In this document: positions 23,330-33,825 of the stretch, in pieces
Layout of the letters: each line of letters begins with the position of its first letter
Numbering within the stretch: position 1 is the first letter of the stretch
Assembly: GCA_009823505.1 (NCBI GenBank)
Contig: VZQC01006699.1
Coordinates: 1,593,527 to 1,657,526 of the forward strand
From: Rhizomys pruinosus
Taxonomy: Eukaryota > Chordata > Mammalia > Rodentia > Spalacidae
Direction of reading: 5' to 3'
DNA: 64,000 bases
Position numbers and translations under genes: made by a program
The notes under the pieces: model-generated
The model's input: the letters and a program-made list of their open reading frames with translations, nothing else
What the model was told of the DNA's origin: nothing
The model's database searches: none

Positions 23330-23550
23330 TGGTTTTTTATTTTGTTTTGTGTGTATGAGTGTGTTTCCTGCATATATGTAAGTGTACCTGTGTCATAAAA
23401 TGCCTTTGAAGGCCAGAAAAGTGTGCTGGATCTCATGGAACTGGAGTTATAGATGGTTATTGTCACCATGTGGGTGCTGGGAATCAAACCTGGGTCCTCT
23501 GCAAGAGCAGTCATCGCTCTTAAATGGCTGAGCCATTTTTCTAGCCCCAA
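23330..23550 (-). mobile_element. Antisense B2, older
   Basis: gtgtgtatgagtgtgtttcc, ggaactggagttatagatgg and gtcctctgcaagagcagtca; single core. Confidence 0.85.
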
Positions 23551-23884
23551 TAAAATAGTGTTTACTGTCAAATCATCAGCCTGTCCTTTCTTTGATGACA
23601 GCCATATATAGGGACATAAAAAGTAATCAAATGCAGTACAGAGAAAGATCTGTAATGTGGGAAATACGCTGTTTTATGTCACAAAATTTCAAAATATTTT
23701 TATCCATATATTTCTGTGAAATGTTAGTGTATTTTGTCAGTGCAGGCTAAGTTATACTGTAATCATAGACCTAAATTAGTGATTTAAGGTTTATGTCTCT
23801 GACTTACTCTATACTTATTACAGGTTGATAGAGGATTTTGTTTTTTTGGGGTTTTTTTTGGTATATATGTGACTTTTTTTTATT

Positions 23885-24500
23885 ATTACTATTATTAAAC
23901 TTTTTCCATAGGTCACACATCATTTCTCGATCAAATCTAGAGTTGCTTCCCCTTCCATGCCCCCATCTCACCCAAGTCCCTGCACTCCGCCATACATGTC
24001 CTGCATCTCTCTCCAAGTCTCTCCAGAGCTTTTTTTTTTTTCAGTTCTTTTGTTGTTGTTCTCTCCAACTTGTATTGCTACATTTATACATGTATTAGAA
24101 TATATATATATATATATATTATATAAAATATATAGACAACATACCTAGATACCTACTATTACACACAATATCACTTGAATTGGAGGATTTTTTTTTTCTT
24201 CCTGTCATGTTTTTCCTTAAGGAAGGTGCTCAAAGGTTCCTCCTTGCCAAGCCCAAAGCCACATCAGTCTCTGCCCTTTGCTCCACAACTGAGGTCTTCT
24301 CCCTTCCCGGTCACAAGTGAGGTCCAGTAAGCAGTTGCTTCTGTCTTTGATCCCCTCTTTACTGGCCTCCATGATACAGCCAGGTAGTCTAACAATGGCA
24401 TTCTAACAACTCTGATGAGGCTACATCCCTTTAGCTGTTTTAGTCCATAAGCTGGGTATTCTCAGATAGTCCCCATCTGGCATTGAAGGTTTGGAGGATT
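23885..24500. repeat. Unclassified interspersed repeat, copy B (longer)
   Basis: Opens with the same tattaaactttttccata as copy A at 15535 and keeps its block order to gattggaggatttt. It then continues about 300 bp further (tcctccttgccaagcccaaa, gaggtccagtaagcagttgc), possibly part of the same element. A (TA)n run lies at 24101-24131. Family unknown. Confidence 0.55.
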
Positions 24501-25246
24501 CTTGAAGAGAGAATGAGTTCTCCTATTGAAGTTAAAAGCTATGTCTCATGTATTTGAGAGTATGCAAAAGCAGTGCAAAGCCACAGAAGTTAGACGCACT
24601 TGCCAGTAAGAATTGGGAGATAGGCCAAACAATATTCTATTCTTTTTACTTTTTTACTAGATCTCAAGTTCTATGTCTCATTACAGTTTTCTTTGGTCTT
24701 ACTAATTATTCCTTAATCTGGTTTGTACTTTCCTTTTGGATGCTTAAGGCCACACAGCCCAGATGTAACCAAGGTTTTTGTGTTTTTCAAGGTCATTGAG
24801 GATCTGGTCCTCCAGGGGTCTCTCGGGGGTTTTTTGCGGGGGCGGGGGGGGGGGCGAGATACAGTTTTTCTTAACAAACCATTTAAGATAAGCACTAGAT
24901 TGAACAGTTACAACATTCAAGTGTTGTCAGTCACTGGAGGAAAGGAAACACATGGTTAGAAAGGGATATGTCTTTCTGTCACAGTTTATTGTTTGTACAT
25001 GGTGTGTGATGAGAAAAGGCAATCCTGCCTTGTGCTTGGAAGGAAAGAGCTAAGTGTATTTGACATACATCTGAACCACTCTCACCCTCTTGATTTTTTT
25101 CCCCCCTTCACAATTAACTGTTTTATTGCTTTGTCAGCTAAAGGAAAGGATTGGTACATTTCTGTGTATATTTCCTGGAATAAATTAATGTTTGTTAAAA
25201 ATCTTGCGTTATCTTCCAAAGTGTAGAATTATGCCTTTTCTTTTAG
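24501..25246. other. Intron before exon 12, with a G run
   Basis: No repeat recognised. A G-rich run at 24838-24855 is another spot where length errors are likely. Confidence 0.5.
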
Positions 25247-25397
25247 GGGTCAGCTGATCCTCTGAATAGTGCTTTCCATCTGACTTACAACATGGTTTTG
25301 AACTTACTACGTGTAGAAGAAATCAATCCTGAGTACATGCTGGAAAATCCTTCTACCAGTTTCAGCATTATAGAGCAATTCCAGGGAAGTAGTGGAA
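25247..25397 (+). CDS. Mtrex: Mtrex exon 12: winged-helix region, with internally compensated indels
   Basis: Codes for about residues 554-604. The first 33 codons read normally ([20 protein letters not shown] ... [10 protein letters not shown]). From 25346 the printed frame gives [17 protein letters not shown], where the family has a Phe/Tyr/Gln-rich stretch beginning [10 protein letters not shown]. That expected stretch is present in another frame: one A is missing at about 25346, two extra bases lie at about 25385-25388, and one A is missing just before the donor (25396-25397). The net change is zero, so the exon keeps its 151-nt length and phase. Acceptor tcttttag at 25246, donor GGAA|gtaagt at 25398. 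All three sites touch short homopolymers and lie in an indel-rich stretch, so sequencing error is the likely cause. Confidence 0.9.
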
Positions 25398-25684
25398 GTA
25401 AGTATAAAATCACCTGTAGTGTAACCAGACTCAAGACAAAATGACTGCTTTTAGTGGAGTTTTGACCACCTTTTGTTTCTAATGGATATGGCAAATCTTG
25501 GCTATTAAGTAAAAGAATGTAGAACCGTAATCTGGTCTTTATAAACATTAGGGTAAAAAAAATCCTGCAAGACACTTTTCTAATTGGTTCAACCATAGTG
25601 TAATTTATGACTTTAGACATATTTCAAAAGTAAAGTTTGTTAGTTTTAAAAACAATCTTTAAAAATTGATTGACAAAGTAACCT

Positions 25685-25830
25685 GGGGTGGTGGCGAACG
25701 CCTTAATCCTAGCACTTGGGAGGCAGAGACAGGCGGATCTTTGTGAGTTCAAGGCCAGCCTGGTCTACAGAGGAATTCCAGGACAGCTGGGGGCTACAGG
25801 GAAAACCTGTCTTCAAAAAAAGACAAAAAA
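25685..25830 (+). mobile_element. Plus-strand B1
   Basis: cctggggtggtggcgaacgc, aggccagcctggtctacaga and an A-rich tail with CAAA units. Some small indels. Confidence 0.88.
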
Positions 25831-25994
25831 CAAACAACAAACAAACAAAAAACTGATTGACAAGTGTATAATTTCAGATCATTCTAACATTTCGTTAATT
25901 TTCTGAGACTACATAATGCCATTTGTGCAGCGGTGATAAACTCTGGTTGTTTTATTTCCTGTCTAATGCTTTGATGAGAGAGTTACCAAACCAA

Positions 25995-26215
25995 CTAGGA
26001 GGAGAAAAGGGTTTATTTTGCTTCAGTCTGAAAGGTCCTCATGCAAGAGAAACCAACAACAGGAACCAAAGCAGAACACCATGCAAGGGCACACGCCTAA
26101 TGGCTTGTTTCTCCCCTGGACTTTGTTCAGCTGTTTACTTTTACAGCCCAGGCTCACCTGCCCAGGAAAGATAGTCCTGTGAGATAAGTGTAGAATGACT
26201 TCAAGGGCTTCCCTT
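25995..26215 (-). mobile_element. Antisense URR1-like fragment
   Basis: aaaagggtttattttgcttc, tggcttgtttctcccctgga and tacagcccaggctcacctgc are the reverse orientation of the element seen at 37073, 49400 and 62888. Diverged and incomplete. Confidence 0.5.
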
Positions 26216-26289
26216 ACACTGAGGAAAAGGAACTCAGAGTTGAAATGTCTAAATAGAAAAAGCATAGGCATGCCGTTATAACTTGGAAT

Positions 26290-28990
26290 TTGACAAGTTT
26301 CTTTTTTTTTTTTTTTTTTTGGTCTCTGGATTTTTGAGACGGGTCCTCCTGTACACCCCCATGCTGTTTGTGGAACTCGCTCTGTAGCACCCAGGCTGTG
26401 CCTTGAAACTCACAGTGATCCGCCTGCTCTCTGCCTCCCAAGTGCTGGATTTAAAAGGCGTGTACCACCATGGCCCAGTGACAATGGATTTCTTAAATAT
26501 GACACACCAACAAAGGTATAGTACATACATATCTATATATACATATATAGAAAAAATGGGAGAAAAGATTACAAGCCATCTATCTAATAAAAAAATCTAG
26601 TATTCAGAACAGTTAATGAACTGGTAGGACTTAATGAATTTAAAAATGGATAAATGGGATAAGAATGTGGCTCAGTGATCAGTGCCTGTCTACCATGTAC
26701 AGGGACCTAGGCTTGTTCATTCTGCAAAATATAAGTAATAAAATAATGTCAAACATGAAAGTGGCCCAAAACATACACTAAGATACTATACATCATTCAT
26801 TACAGAAATGGAATTCAAAACCCACTTAACAAACAGGATGGTGGCGTTGTGGCTTTAATCCACCACTTTGAGAGGCAGGGCAATTTCTGTGAAGTCAGCT
26901 ATCTGGTCTACATGTGAGTTCTGCGTCCATGTGCCAAGAGGGAGACCTGTTCTCAAAAACAGTAACAAAAAACACAACAACAATACCTCACCAACAGGTA
27001 AAAAACAAAGTGTGTGTTACTATGGAAATAGTTGTGATAAGCTTCCTTAGGTTTTAATATTAGAATTACCATAATGATCCAAACAATCCATTCCTAGTTA
27101 TAATTTCTCCAAAAAGATAGAAAAATAGTTTAAACCAAAAGAAGAACAGCACCATGGTCAATAGCCAGAAAGCAGAAATGGTGCAAATGTCCACCAGTTT
27201 TACATGTTTAAATTATAGTATATATTGATGCTATGTTGTGAGCAATATTAAATACCAATTAAGGAAAGTTTACATTAGGTGAAAGCATAATGGAATGGTT
27301 TAGGAAGACGGGAGGGTAGAATAGGGGTACAGAACGTAATTGCTTTAGGAAGAAACAAGAGACCATGAACCTTAGAACATAGGAGATGCTCTAGACTCAG
27401 TGCTGTCTAGTCATCTCTGAAGACTCTTTTCCTCTATTTCATCCTTTCCTTCTAACAATCTATACAAACTGACTTTGTTCTGTAGTATCAAAAGTATAGA
27501 ATATGTTAGGTATAATTTAAGAATTTTTTATAGCATACATGTGTTTTATTTACAGAGGTAAAGAACTCAGAAGAACAGTATAATAAAATAGTAATTCCCA
27601 ATGAAGAAAGTGTGGTCATCTATTATAAGATTAGACAGCAGCTTGCCAAGCTGGGTAAAGAAATGAAGAATATATCCATAAAAGATCTACAAGAAAAAAG
27701 AAAATAACTGCTAACATTTATAAGATTCATCGACAAGATACCACATTTCTACAGCCGGGGCGTTAGTAAAGGTTATTACAATTATTTCTGTATAAAATGA
27801 TTTTACTATTACTTATTGTCTTAAAAAACATTTTAGAGAAAGACGTTACTTATTTTCTTGCTGAAAGAGGGTTCCGGCCTATAAAGTAGTGATCTGTTAT
27901 CCGCTATCTTGATCTCTGTATCTTATGTATCCGATAAAGATTATCTTTCCTGCTTTTATCCCGCTAATCATTCCTCCTCTATCCTTCCTGCTATTACAAA
28001 TTGGGCCAACATTGTGCCCCTTACTGCCCTGTTGCCCCTGATTCATAGCGTACATAAAAGGCTTTTTGGTTTAATACTGTTGTGTTTGTTTGTATTGGTT
28101 TTTGTACTGAAATATCTTAATGCTGTTCTAAAAAAATGAGGCAGTTTTTAGTCCAAAATCATTATATACCGAAAAAAGAACAAATATCCGATGGGATAAA
28201 AAACCCCGACAAAAAAAAAAAACAATAAAAAAACCCCGTGGGATAACCAACCAACCCCACCTATAAATACCCCCGGGAGGTCACTAACATCGTGGCGTAA
28301 CGTGAGCAACGAGAAAGGGCGCCCGTGCCCCATATGTACCTATAGTCCCGTTCCACTAGTTTGAGAGGCAGCGGGGCGTCCGAGTTGCGCCTGCATGGGC
28401 CAGACGGTCCGTCCTGCCGGGGCCCTCTCTTCCGAAGGCCTGCATCGAGGTCTAGTCCCTCCGTCGTATCCGAATTTGTCCCGCCGCGTCCCTCCGTAAG
28501 GGCCGACGTCGCAGAGTCCGGAGGGTGGACAGGCCGGGGGAGACACACAACCAGGCCGGCACACAACGTTAACCCCTCACTCCACCGCTCACCGACACAA
28601 CTAGAGGAGTCTATTTTGCTTTTTTTTTTTATTTTTCGGATGTCAGGATGGGACGGTTACTTTGTATTCACCCCCCCACAGTCGGGTGCGGACTCTTACC
28701 CAACTCTACAAGCAACGCACGGAGGTGGGCTACCACCCAACCCCCAAGCGACACCCCCCGAACTCATCGTGCCTCCCCATTGTGCTGCCTGTGCATCAAA
28801 CTTTCTCAAAGTCATCATTACCACACGTTAATCAACCCCCTTTCCCCCACGCCCACACAAACCTTCCCCCATGTCCCCCCCCCTTTCCCTTCCCCCTTGT
28901 TTCCCCCTCCTTCCCCTTTCCACCCCCCCCCCCTTTATATGCCCCTTCCCCCTTGCCACCACTCACCCCCCCTTTAACTACCCCCCCCCC
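26290..28990 (+). repeat. Indel-rich copy (copy 1) of the exon-13 region
   Basis: Collinear with 29004-31045. Shared landmarks: an antisense B1 (26297-26475 / 29004-29160), a TA-rich tract, a decayed plus-strand B1, the exon, the bases cccgggaggtcac (28272 / 30668) and the tcaaagtcat segment near 28807 / 31005. From about 27281 to 27663 the two copies are identical; elsewhere copy 1 carries many one- to several-base insertions and deletions. From about 28330 to 28990 it is filled with GC-rich and then C-rich sequence with long C runs. It ends at an N at 29003. A raw long read used as gap fill would look like this. Confidence 0.8.
27556..27775 (+). pseudogene. Mtrex: Corrupted duplicate of Mtrex exon 13 (probable assembly artefact)
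   Basis: A second copy of the exon at 30215, 2.66 kb upstream of it and in the same orientation. The acceptor (tatttacag) and about the first 105 exon bases match the clean copy exactly. A T is then lost at about 27663 (aaattgaag in the clean copy, aaatgaag here); the frame runs to TAA at 27705-27707, and about 45 extra bases separate ccataaa from the recognisable end, cagccggggcgttagtaaag. It cannot encode the helicase segment. The adjoining intron is duplicated too and becomes progressively corrupted, so I read this as unpolished sequence left beside the true locus rather than a real exon duplication. Confidence 0.85.
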
Positions 28991-29002
28991 CCCAGCCATC
29001 TT

Positions 29003-29003
29003 N
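29003..29003. other. N at the junction of copy 1 and copy 2
   Basis: A single unresolved base inside a T run, preceded by C-rich noise ending in a 13-base C run. It is the join between the corrupted and clean exon-13 copies. Confidence 0.95.
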
Positions 29004-31045
29004 TTTTTTTTGGTCTCTGGTATTTTTGAGACAGGGTCTCCCTGTAACCCCAGCTGTTGTGGAACTCGCTCTGTAGACCAGGCTGGCCTTGAACTCACAG
29101 TGATCCGCCTGCCTCTGCCTCCCAAGTGCTGGGATTAAAAGGCGTGTACCACCATGCCCAGTGACAATGATTTCTTAAATATGACACCAAAAGTATGAAC
29201 ATACATATATATATATACATATATATGAAAAAATGGGAGAAAAGATTTACAAGCCATCTATCTAATAAAAAAATCTAGTATTCAGAACAGTTAATGAACT
29301 GGTAGGACTTAATGAATTTAAAAATGGATAAATGGGCTAAGAATGTGGCTCAGTGATCAGTGCCTGTCTACCATGTACAGGGACCTAGGCTTGTTCATTC
29401 TGCAAAAATATAAGTAAATAAATAAATGTCAAACTATGAAAGTGGCCCAAAACATACACTAAGATACTATACATCATTCATTACAGAAATGGAATTCAAA
29501 ACCACTTGACAACAGGGATGGTGGCGTGTGCCTTTAATCCACCACTTGAGAGGCAGGCAAATTTCTGTGAAGTCAGGCTATCGTGGTCTACATAGTGAGT
29601 TCTGCGCCAGGGCCAGGGGAGACCCTGTCTCAAAACAGTAACAAAAACAACAACAAAATACCTCACAACAGGTAAAAAACAAAGTGGTGTAGTTACTATG
29701 GAAATAGTTTGATAGCTCCTTAGGTTTAATGTAGAATTACCATATGATCCAACCAATCCATTCCTAGTTATATTTCCAAAAGAATAGAAAATATGTTTAA
29801 ACAAAAGAACAGCACCATGGTCAATAGCCAGAAAGCAGAAATGGTGCAAATGTCCACCAGTTTTACATGTTTAAATTATAGTATATTGATGCTATGTGTG
29901 AGCATATTAAATACCATTAATGAAAGTTTACATTAGGTTGAAAGCATAATGGAATGGTTTAGGAAGACGGGAGGGTAGAATAGGGGTACAGAACGTAATT
30001 GCTTTAGGAAGAAACAAGAGACCATGAACCTTAGAACATAGGAGATGCTCTAGACTCAGTGCTGTCTAGTCATCTCTGAAGACTCTTTTCCTCTATTTCA
30101 TCCTTTCCTTCTAACAATCTATACAAACTGACTTTGTTCTGTAGTATCAAAAGTATAGAATATGTTAGGTATAATTTAAGAATTTTTTATAGCATACATG
30201 TGTTTTATTTACAGAGGTAAAGAACTCAGAAGAACAGTATAATAAAATAGTAATTCCCAATGAAGAAAGTGTGGTCATCTATTATAAGATTAGACAGCAG
30301 CTTGCCAAGCTGGGTAAAGAAATTGAAGAATATATCCATAAACCAAAATACTGCTTACCATTTCTACAGCCGGGGCGTTTAGTAAAGGTATGTCATTATT
30401 TCTGTATAAAATATTTGACTATTACCATGTCTTAAAACATTTTAGAGAAAGACCGTTACTTATCTTGCTGAAAGATTCCTGCTATAGTAGGTGATCTGTA
30501 TCCGCTATCTTCCTGCTTTACATTGCCCTGATTCATGCTTACATAAAGGCTTTTTGTTAATACTGTTTGTTTTTGTTTGTTTGTTTTTATGAAATGCTTT
30601 CTAAAAATGAGGCAGTTTTAGTCTCAAAATCATTATATATAAAAGACAAAATATCCGATATGGATACCCCGGGAGGTCACTCGTGGCGTACGGGAGCATA
30701 GGGCTCTGCCCCATGATGTACAGTCCCTTTCCACTATGTTGGAGATGAAGCTGGGCTTCGAGTCTGCGCCTGCATATTCCTACTTCTCAGAGTCCTGTGG
30801 ACAATGACTGGGGAGACAAACCATGCAGGAAACAAGTTAAAAAATAAATAAAAATAAAAGACAAAATATTCTTTTTTTTTTTTTTTTAGGTGTAAGGTTG
30901 GACTTTATTTTAAAAAAATTCTTTTGAGGACTACAAAATATAAAGGAAAAGCAGGTTGCTACACAGAAATCTCGTGAATACATTTTGCCTGTGCATAAAA
31001 CTTTATCAAAGTCATTCATTTAACAAATTTACCCCACCCAGCAAT
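29004..31045 (+). repeat. Clean copy (copy 2) of the exon-13 region
   Basis: The counterpart of the upstream indel-rich copy. It begins directly after the N at 29003 with an antisense B1 (29004-29160) and contains the intact exon at 30215-30387. Its right part (30400-31045) is ordinary AT-rich intron, where copy 1 shows GC-rich noise. Confidence 0.8.
30215..30387 (+). CDS. Mtrex: Mtrex exon 13: end of the winged-helix region, base of the arch
   Basis: Codes for about residues 604-661: KVKNSEEQYNKIVIPNEESV, then YYKIRQQLAKLGKEIEEYIH and KPKYCLPFLQPGRLVK. The helix YYKIRQQLAKLGKEI starts the stalk of the arch, and the PGRLVKV strand leads into the KOW fold. In MTR4 the KOW domain recruits adaptors carrying arch-interacting motifs (for example NVL, ZCCHC8, NRDE2). 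Acceptor tatttacag at 30214, donor AAG|gtatgt at 30388. Its 173 nt complete the split codon from exon 12. This intact copy is the one to use; the copy at 27556 is broken. Confidence 0.96.
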
Positions 31046-31101
31046 ATTTTCAGTTACATGCTCTTAAGGTCACTATATCTGTATTTCAAATTATATTGCA
31101 T

Positions 31102-31255
31102 TGGCCAGGCGTGGTGGCGCATGCCTTTGATCCTAGCACTTGAGAGGCAGAGGCAGGCGGATCTTTGTGAGTTAAAGGCCAGCCTGGTGTACAGAGTGAG
31201 TTCAAGGACAGCTGGGGCTACAGGGAGACCCTGTCTCAAAAAAAAGACAAAAAAA
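31102..31255 (+). mobile_element. Plus-strand B1
   Basis: ccaggcgtggtggcgcatgc, aggccagcctggtgtacaga and accctgtctcaaaaaa. Confidence 0.92.
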
Positions 31256-31632
31256 AAAAAAATCCAAATTATATTACATGGTATTTTCTCAAGATGAACT
31301 TTTAAATAGCAAATTCTTGACTTATAAGAATGGCACTTTCAAAATGGGCAGTTTCCACTGAAAAGACAAAATATTCTAAGAGCAAGTGTAGCATCCTGTT
31401 TAGCCTTTGTTTGCCAATTGAGAGATTCGGCTTATTGCAGGAGACGGATGAAATAGTGTGGTGGTGGTTTTTTTTTTTTTTTTCTTTTTTCTTGCTATAG
31501 GATTAGCATCTTGTGATCTTTTTAAAAACATTAGTAAAATTAAACATTTTTGTTAGCCCAAAATGTACATATAGAAGACTATAATTGTGTTTTATATATA
31601 AACACTGCTTTGTTTATTTGCTTTATTTTCAG

Positions 31633-31701
31633 GTGAAAAATGAAGGAGATGATTTTGGCTGGGGGGTAGTAGTGAATTTCTCAAAAAAATCAAATGTTAA
31701 G
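31633..31701 (+). CDS. Mtrex: Mtrex exon 14: arch, VKNEGDDFGWGVVVNF
   Basis: A short 23-codon exon, about residues 662-684, reading VKNEGDDFGWGVVVNFSKKS plus NVK. The aromatic/glycine strand FGWGVVVNF is the conserved start of the KOW-type beta-barrel. Acceptor ttttcag at 31632, donor AAG|gtaaac at 31702, phase 0. Confidence 0.96.
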
Positions 31702-31835
31702 GTAAACTGTTATCCTTCCCAACAATAAATTTTACTTTTATTTTAGTTTACATTTCACCTCTGAGTCCATCAGATATGGATTTTTCTTCTTTTCCTTCTT
31801 TTCCTCTTCTTCTTGAAATTAATTCAGCTATTGTA

Positions 31836-31838
<3 letters not shown>

Positions 31839-31876
<38 letters not shown>

Positions 31877-31890
31877 CTTTTTTTTTTTTT
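31839..31890. repeat. Long poly-T tract
   Basis: Two T runs separated only by atc, 138 bp after the exon 14 donor. No SINE body adjoins it. Confidence 0.8.
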
Positions 31891-32059
31891 AATTTGCAGT
31901 AAGCACTACTTGTTTAGCTAGTAAGGGGTCTCAAGCCAGGGTATTTTGTGTCTCCATGCCCCCTTTCTTATTTTAAACTGTAGAGTTTGTATTTAAGATG
32001 ATTCATGATTTTAGTGTCCTTATTTTTTCCAGCTAAGTATAGAGGCAATTAACAATTAA

Positions 32060-32215
32060 GCTTTGGGCATGTTGGTGAGGGCATGTTGGTGCAAGCTTTT
32101 AATCCCAGCATTCAGGAGGCAGAGGCAGGCTGATCCCTGTGAGTTCAAGGCCACCCTGGTCCACATTGTGAGTTCCAAGTCAGCTGGAGCTATAGGGAGA
32201 CCTTGGAGAGAGACT
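32060..32215 (+). mobile_element. Plus-strand B1
   Basis: ggcatgttggtgcaagcttt, ggaggcagaggcaggctgat and agctatagggagacctt. Confidence 0.85.
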
Positions 32216-32551
32216 GGGGGGGCAGGGGGGAAGAGATTAAGCTAGCCTAAAATACATAAACTTTGAGGTGTTGAAGCTATTTGTTGTAGGAAAACATTAA
32301 GATTGTAGGTTTAAAGTAAATTATCTTTGGTTCATGATTTATCATTAATTCCACTGAGGGGCTTCTCTTATGTAGTCCCTTCACCACCTTTTCAGTAGTT
32401 CTCTTCATTAGGAATTATTAATTTATAATACTATTTTTGAGGTATTGTTATACTTATCACATTTGGCTACAATTTATCATATTTTCTTTGATCATGCATG
32501 CCAAACACTTGTTTTGTCAGTAGTAATAAGCACGTAATGAAAATGTAGAGC

Positions 32552-32690
32552 AGACAGCCAGGCATGGTGGTGCACACCTTTAATTAATCCCTGCATTTGG
32601 GAGGCAGGCAGATCTCCATGAGTTCGAGACCAGCATGTCTACATAACAAGTTCTAAGCCAGCTGGGGCTACGGGGAGACCCTGTCTTGAA
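32552..32690 (+). mobile_element. Plus-strand B1
   Basis: gccaggcatggtggtgcaca, gttcgagaccagcatgtcta and accctgtcttgaaac. Confidence 0.9.
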
Positions 32691-32885
32691 ACAAAAACAA
32701 AACAAGACAAAAACTTATAAAAGCAGAATGAATAAATACCTGATAGCTTTATATAAATGCATAGTGTTCTTACAGCTTTCTTGGAAAGGCACATTTATTA
32801 CAGAGAGGCAGAAGAAAGTAATTATATCTTAGCTACTGAAGATGACATCTGAAAAGGAAGAGAATTTGAAATTTTAAACAGAGGT

Positions 32886-33260
32886 GGGGGTGGGGAATGC
32901 TCAGTGGGTAAAGCACCTGCTACATAAAGACTTGAGTTACAGTCGGATCCCAGAACTCAAGTAAAAGCCAGGTAGATGTGACAGCCTGCCTGAAATCCCA
33001 GCCTCAGAAGACAGGAAGGGGGGCCCCCTGTAGTGGAGTAGCCAAATTGGCAAACACTGGGTCTTGGTTGTTTTATTTTTTTGTTTTGATTTTTAACATT
33101 TATTTTGAATTATGTGTATGCTGAGTATCTGGGAGTGGGGGCGTGTGTGCATATGAGTGCCCTCAGAGAGCAGAAGGGGTGTTGGTTCCCTGGGAGCCAG
33201 AGCCAGTGTACTGGCTTTGGCCAGTATTGTTGAGTCAGTGAATCAGTGAGCTTAAGGTGC
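32886..33260. mobile_element. Decayed SINE cluster (B4/ID-like plus, then B2/B3-like antisense)
   Basis: gctcagtgggtaaagcacct and gaaatcccagcctcagaaga suggest a B4/ID-type element to about 33040. From 33095, ttattttgaattatgtgtat and ggttccctgggagccagagc suggest an old antisense B2/B3. Boundaries uncertain. Confidence 0.5.
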
Positions 33261-33357
33261 AGTGAGACACCCTGTCTCAAAAAAAAAAAAAAAAGTTGAG
33301 AAGCAGTTGAGGAACATTTAATCTCAACATTGATCTCTGACTTATACATGTGTATAT

Positions 33358-33404
33358 ACACACACACACACGCACACGCACACGCACACACACACACACA
33401 CACA
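33358..33404. repeat. (CA)n microsatellite with CG interruptions
   Basis: About 47 bp of CA repeats with four CG units, directly before the B2 insertion. Confidence 0.9.
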
Positions 33405-33431
33405 AATTGTTTTTTTGAAACTGAGTAACTG

Positions 33432-33693
33432 GGGGCTGGAGAGATGGCCTAGCGGTTAAGAGCGCTGATCTCTCTTGCAGAGGACCCGGGTTCGATCCCC
33501 AGCACCCACATGGCGGCTGAGAACCGTGTGTAACTCCAATTCCAGGAGAACTCCAGTTCCAGGGGATTCCGAGACCCTCTTCTGACCTCCGCGGCATTGC
33601 ACGACACGGGTGCACAGACCTACACGCAAACAGTACATTCATACACATAAATAAATTAAATTAAATTTAAAAAAAAATAATAAAAAAATAAAA
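33432..33693 (+). mobile_element. Young plus-strand B2 with intact Pol III boxes and 17-bp duplication
   Basis: Perfect target-site duplication gaaactgagtaactg (33417-33431, 33694-33708). The A box tggcctagcgg (33445-33455) and B box ggttcgatccc (33489-33499) both match the tRNA-type consensus, so this copy could be transcribed by Pol III. Tail is AT-rich with AATAAA-like units. Carries the doubled aactccaattccaggag / aactccagttccagggg. Confidence 0.96.
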
Positions 33694-33699
33694 GAAACT

Positions 33700-33825
33700 G
33701 AGTAACTGTAGCCCTGGCTGTATAACTCCCTATGTAGACCAGGCTGGCCTTGAACCCACAGAGATCTGTCTCCCTCTGCCTGAGCATGGGTATTAAAGGT
33801 GTGCACCACTATGCCCAGCTAGCAC
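33700..33825 (-). mobile_element. Antisense B1
   Basis: tatgtagaccaggctggcct, gatctgtctccctctgcctg and gtgcaccactatgcccagc. Confidence 0.85.

Noticed and set aside
27556..27775. Alternative (mutually exclusive) exon 13
   Set aside because: It frameshifts and stops at 27705, its 3' part is scrambled, and flanking intron is duplicated with it. An artefact fits better than a regulated alternative exon.
28361..29138. ORFs of 156 and 158 codons and a CpG-island-like GC-rich patch
   Set aside because: They lie in the noisy end of the corrupted exon-13 copy; the collinear clean copy is AT-rich and has no such frame or CpG density. The proline-rich frame is just C runs.
33445..33499. tRNA gene suggested by intact A and B boxes
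   Set aside because: The boxes belong to the tRNA-derived head of a B2 SINE with target-site duplications and an A-rich tail; no cloverleaf acceptor stem is present.
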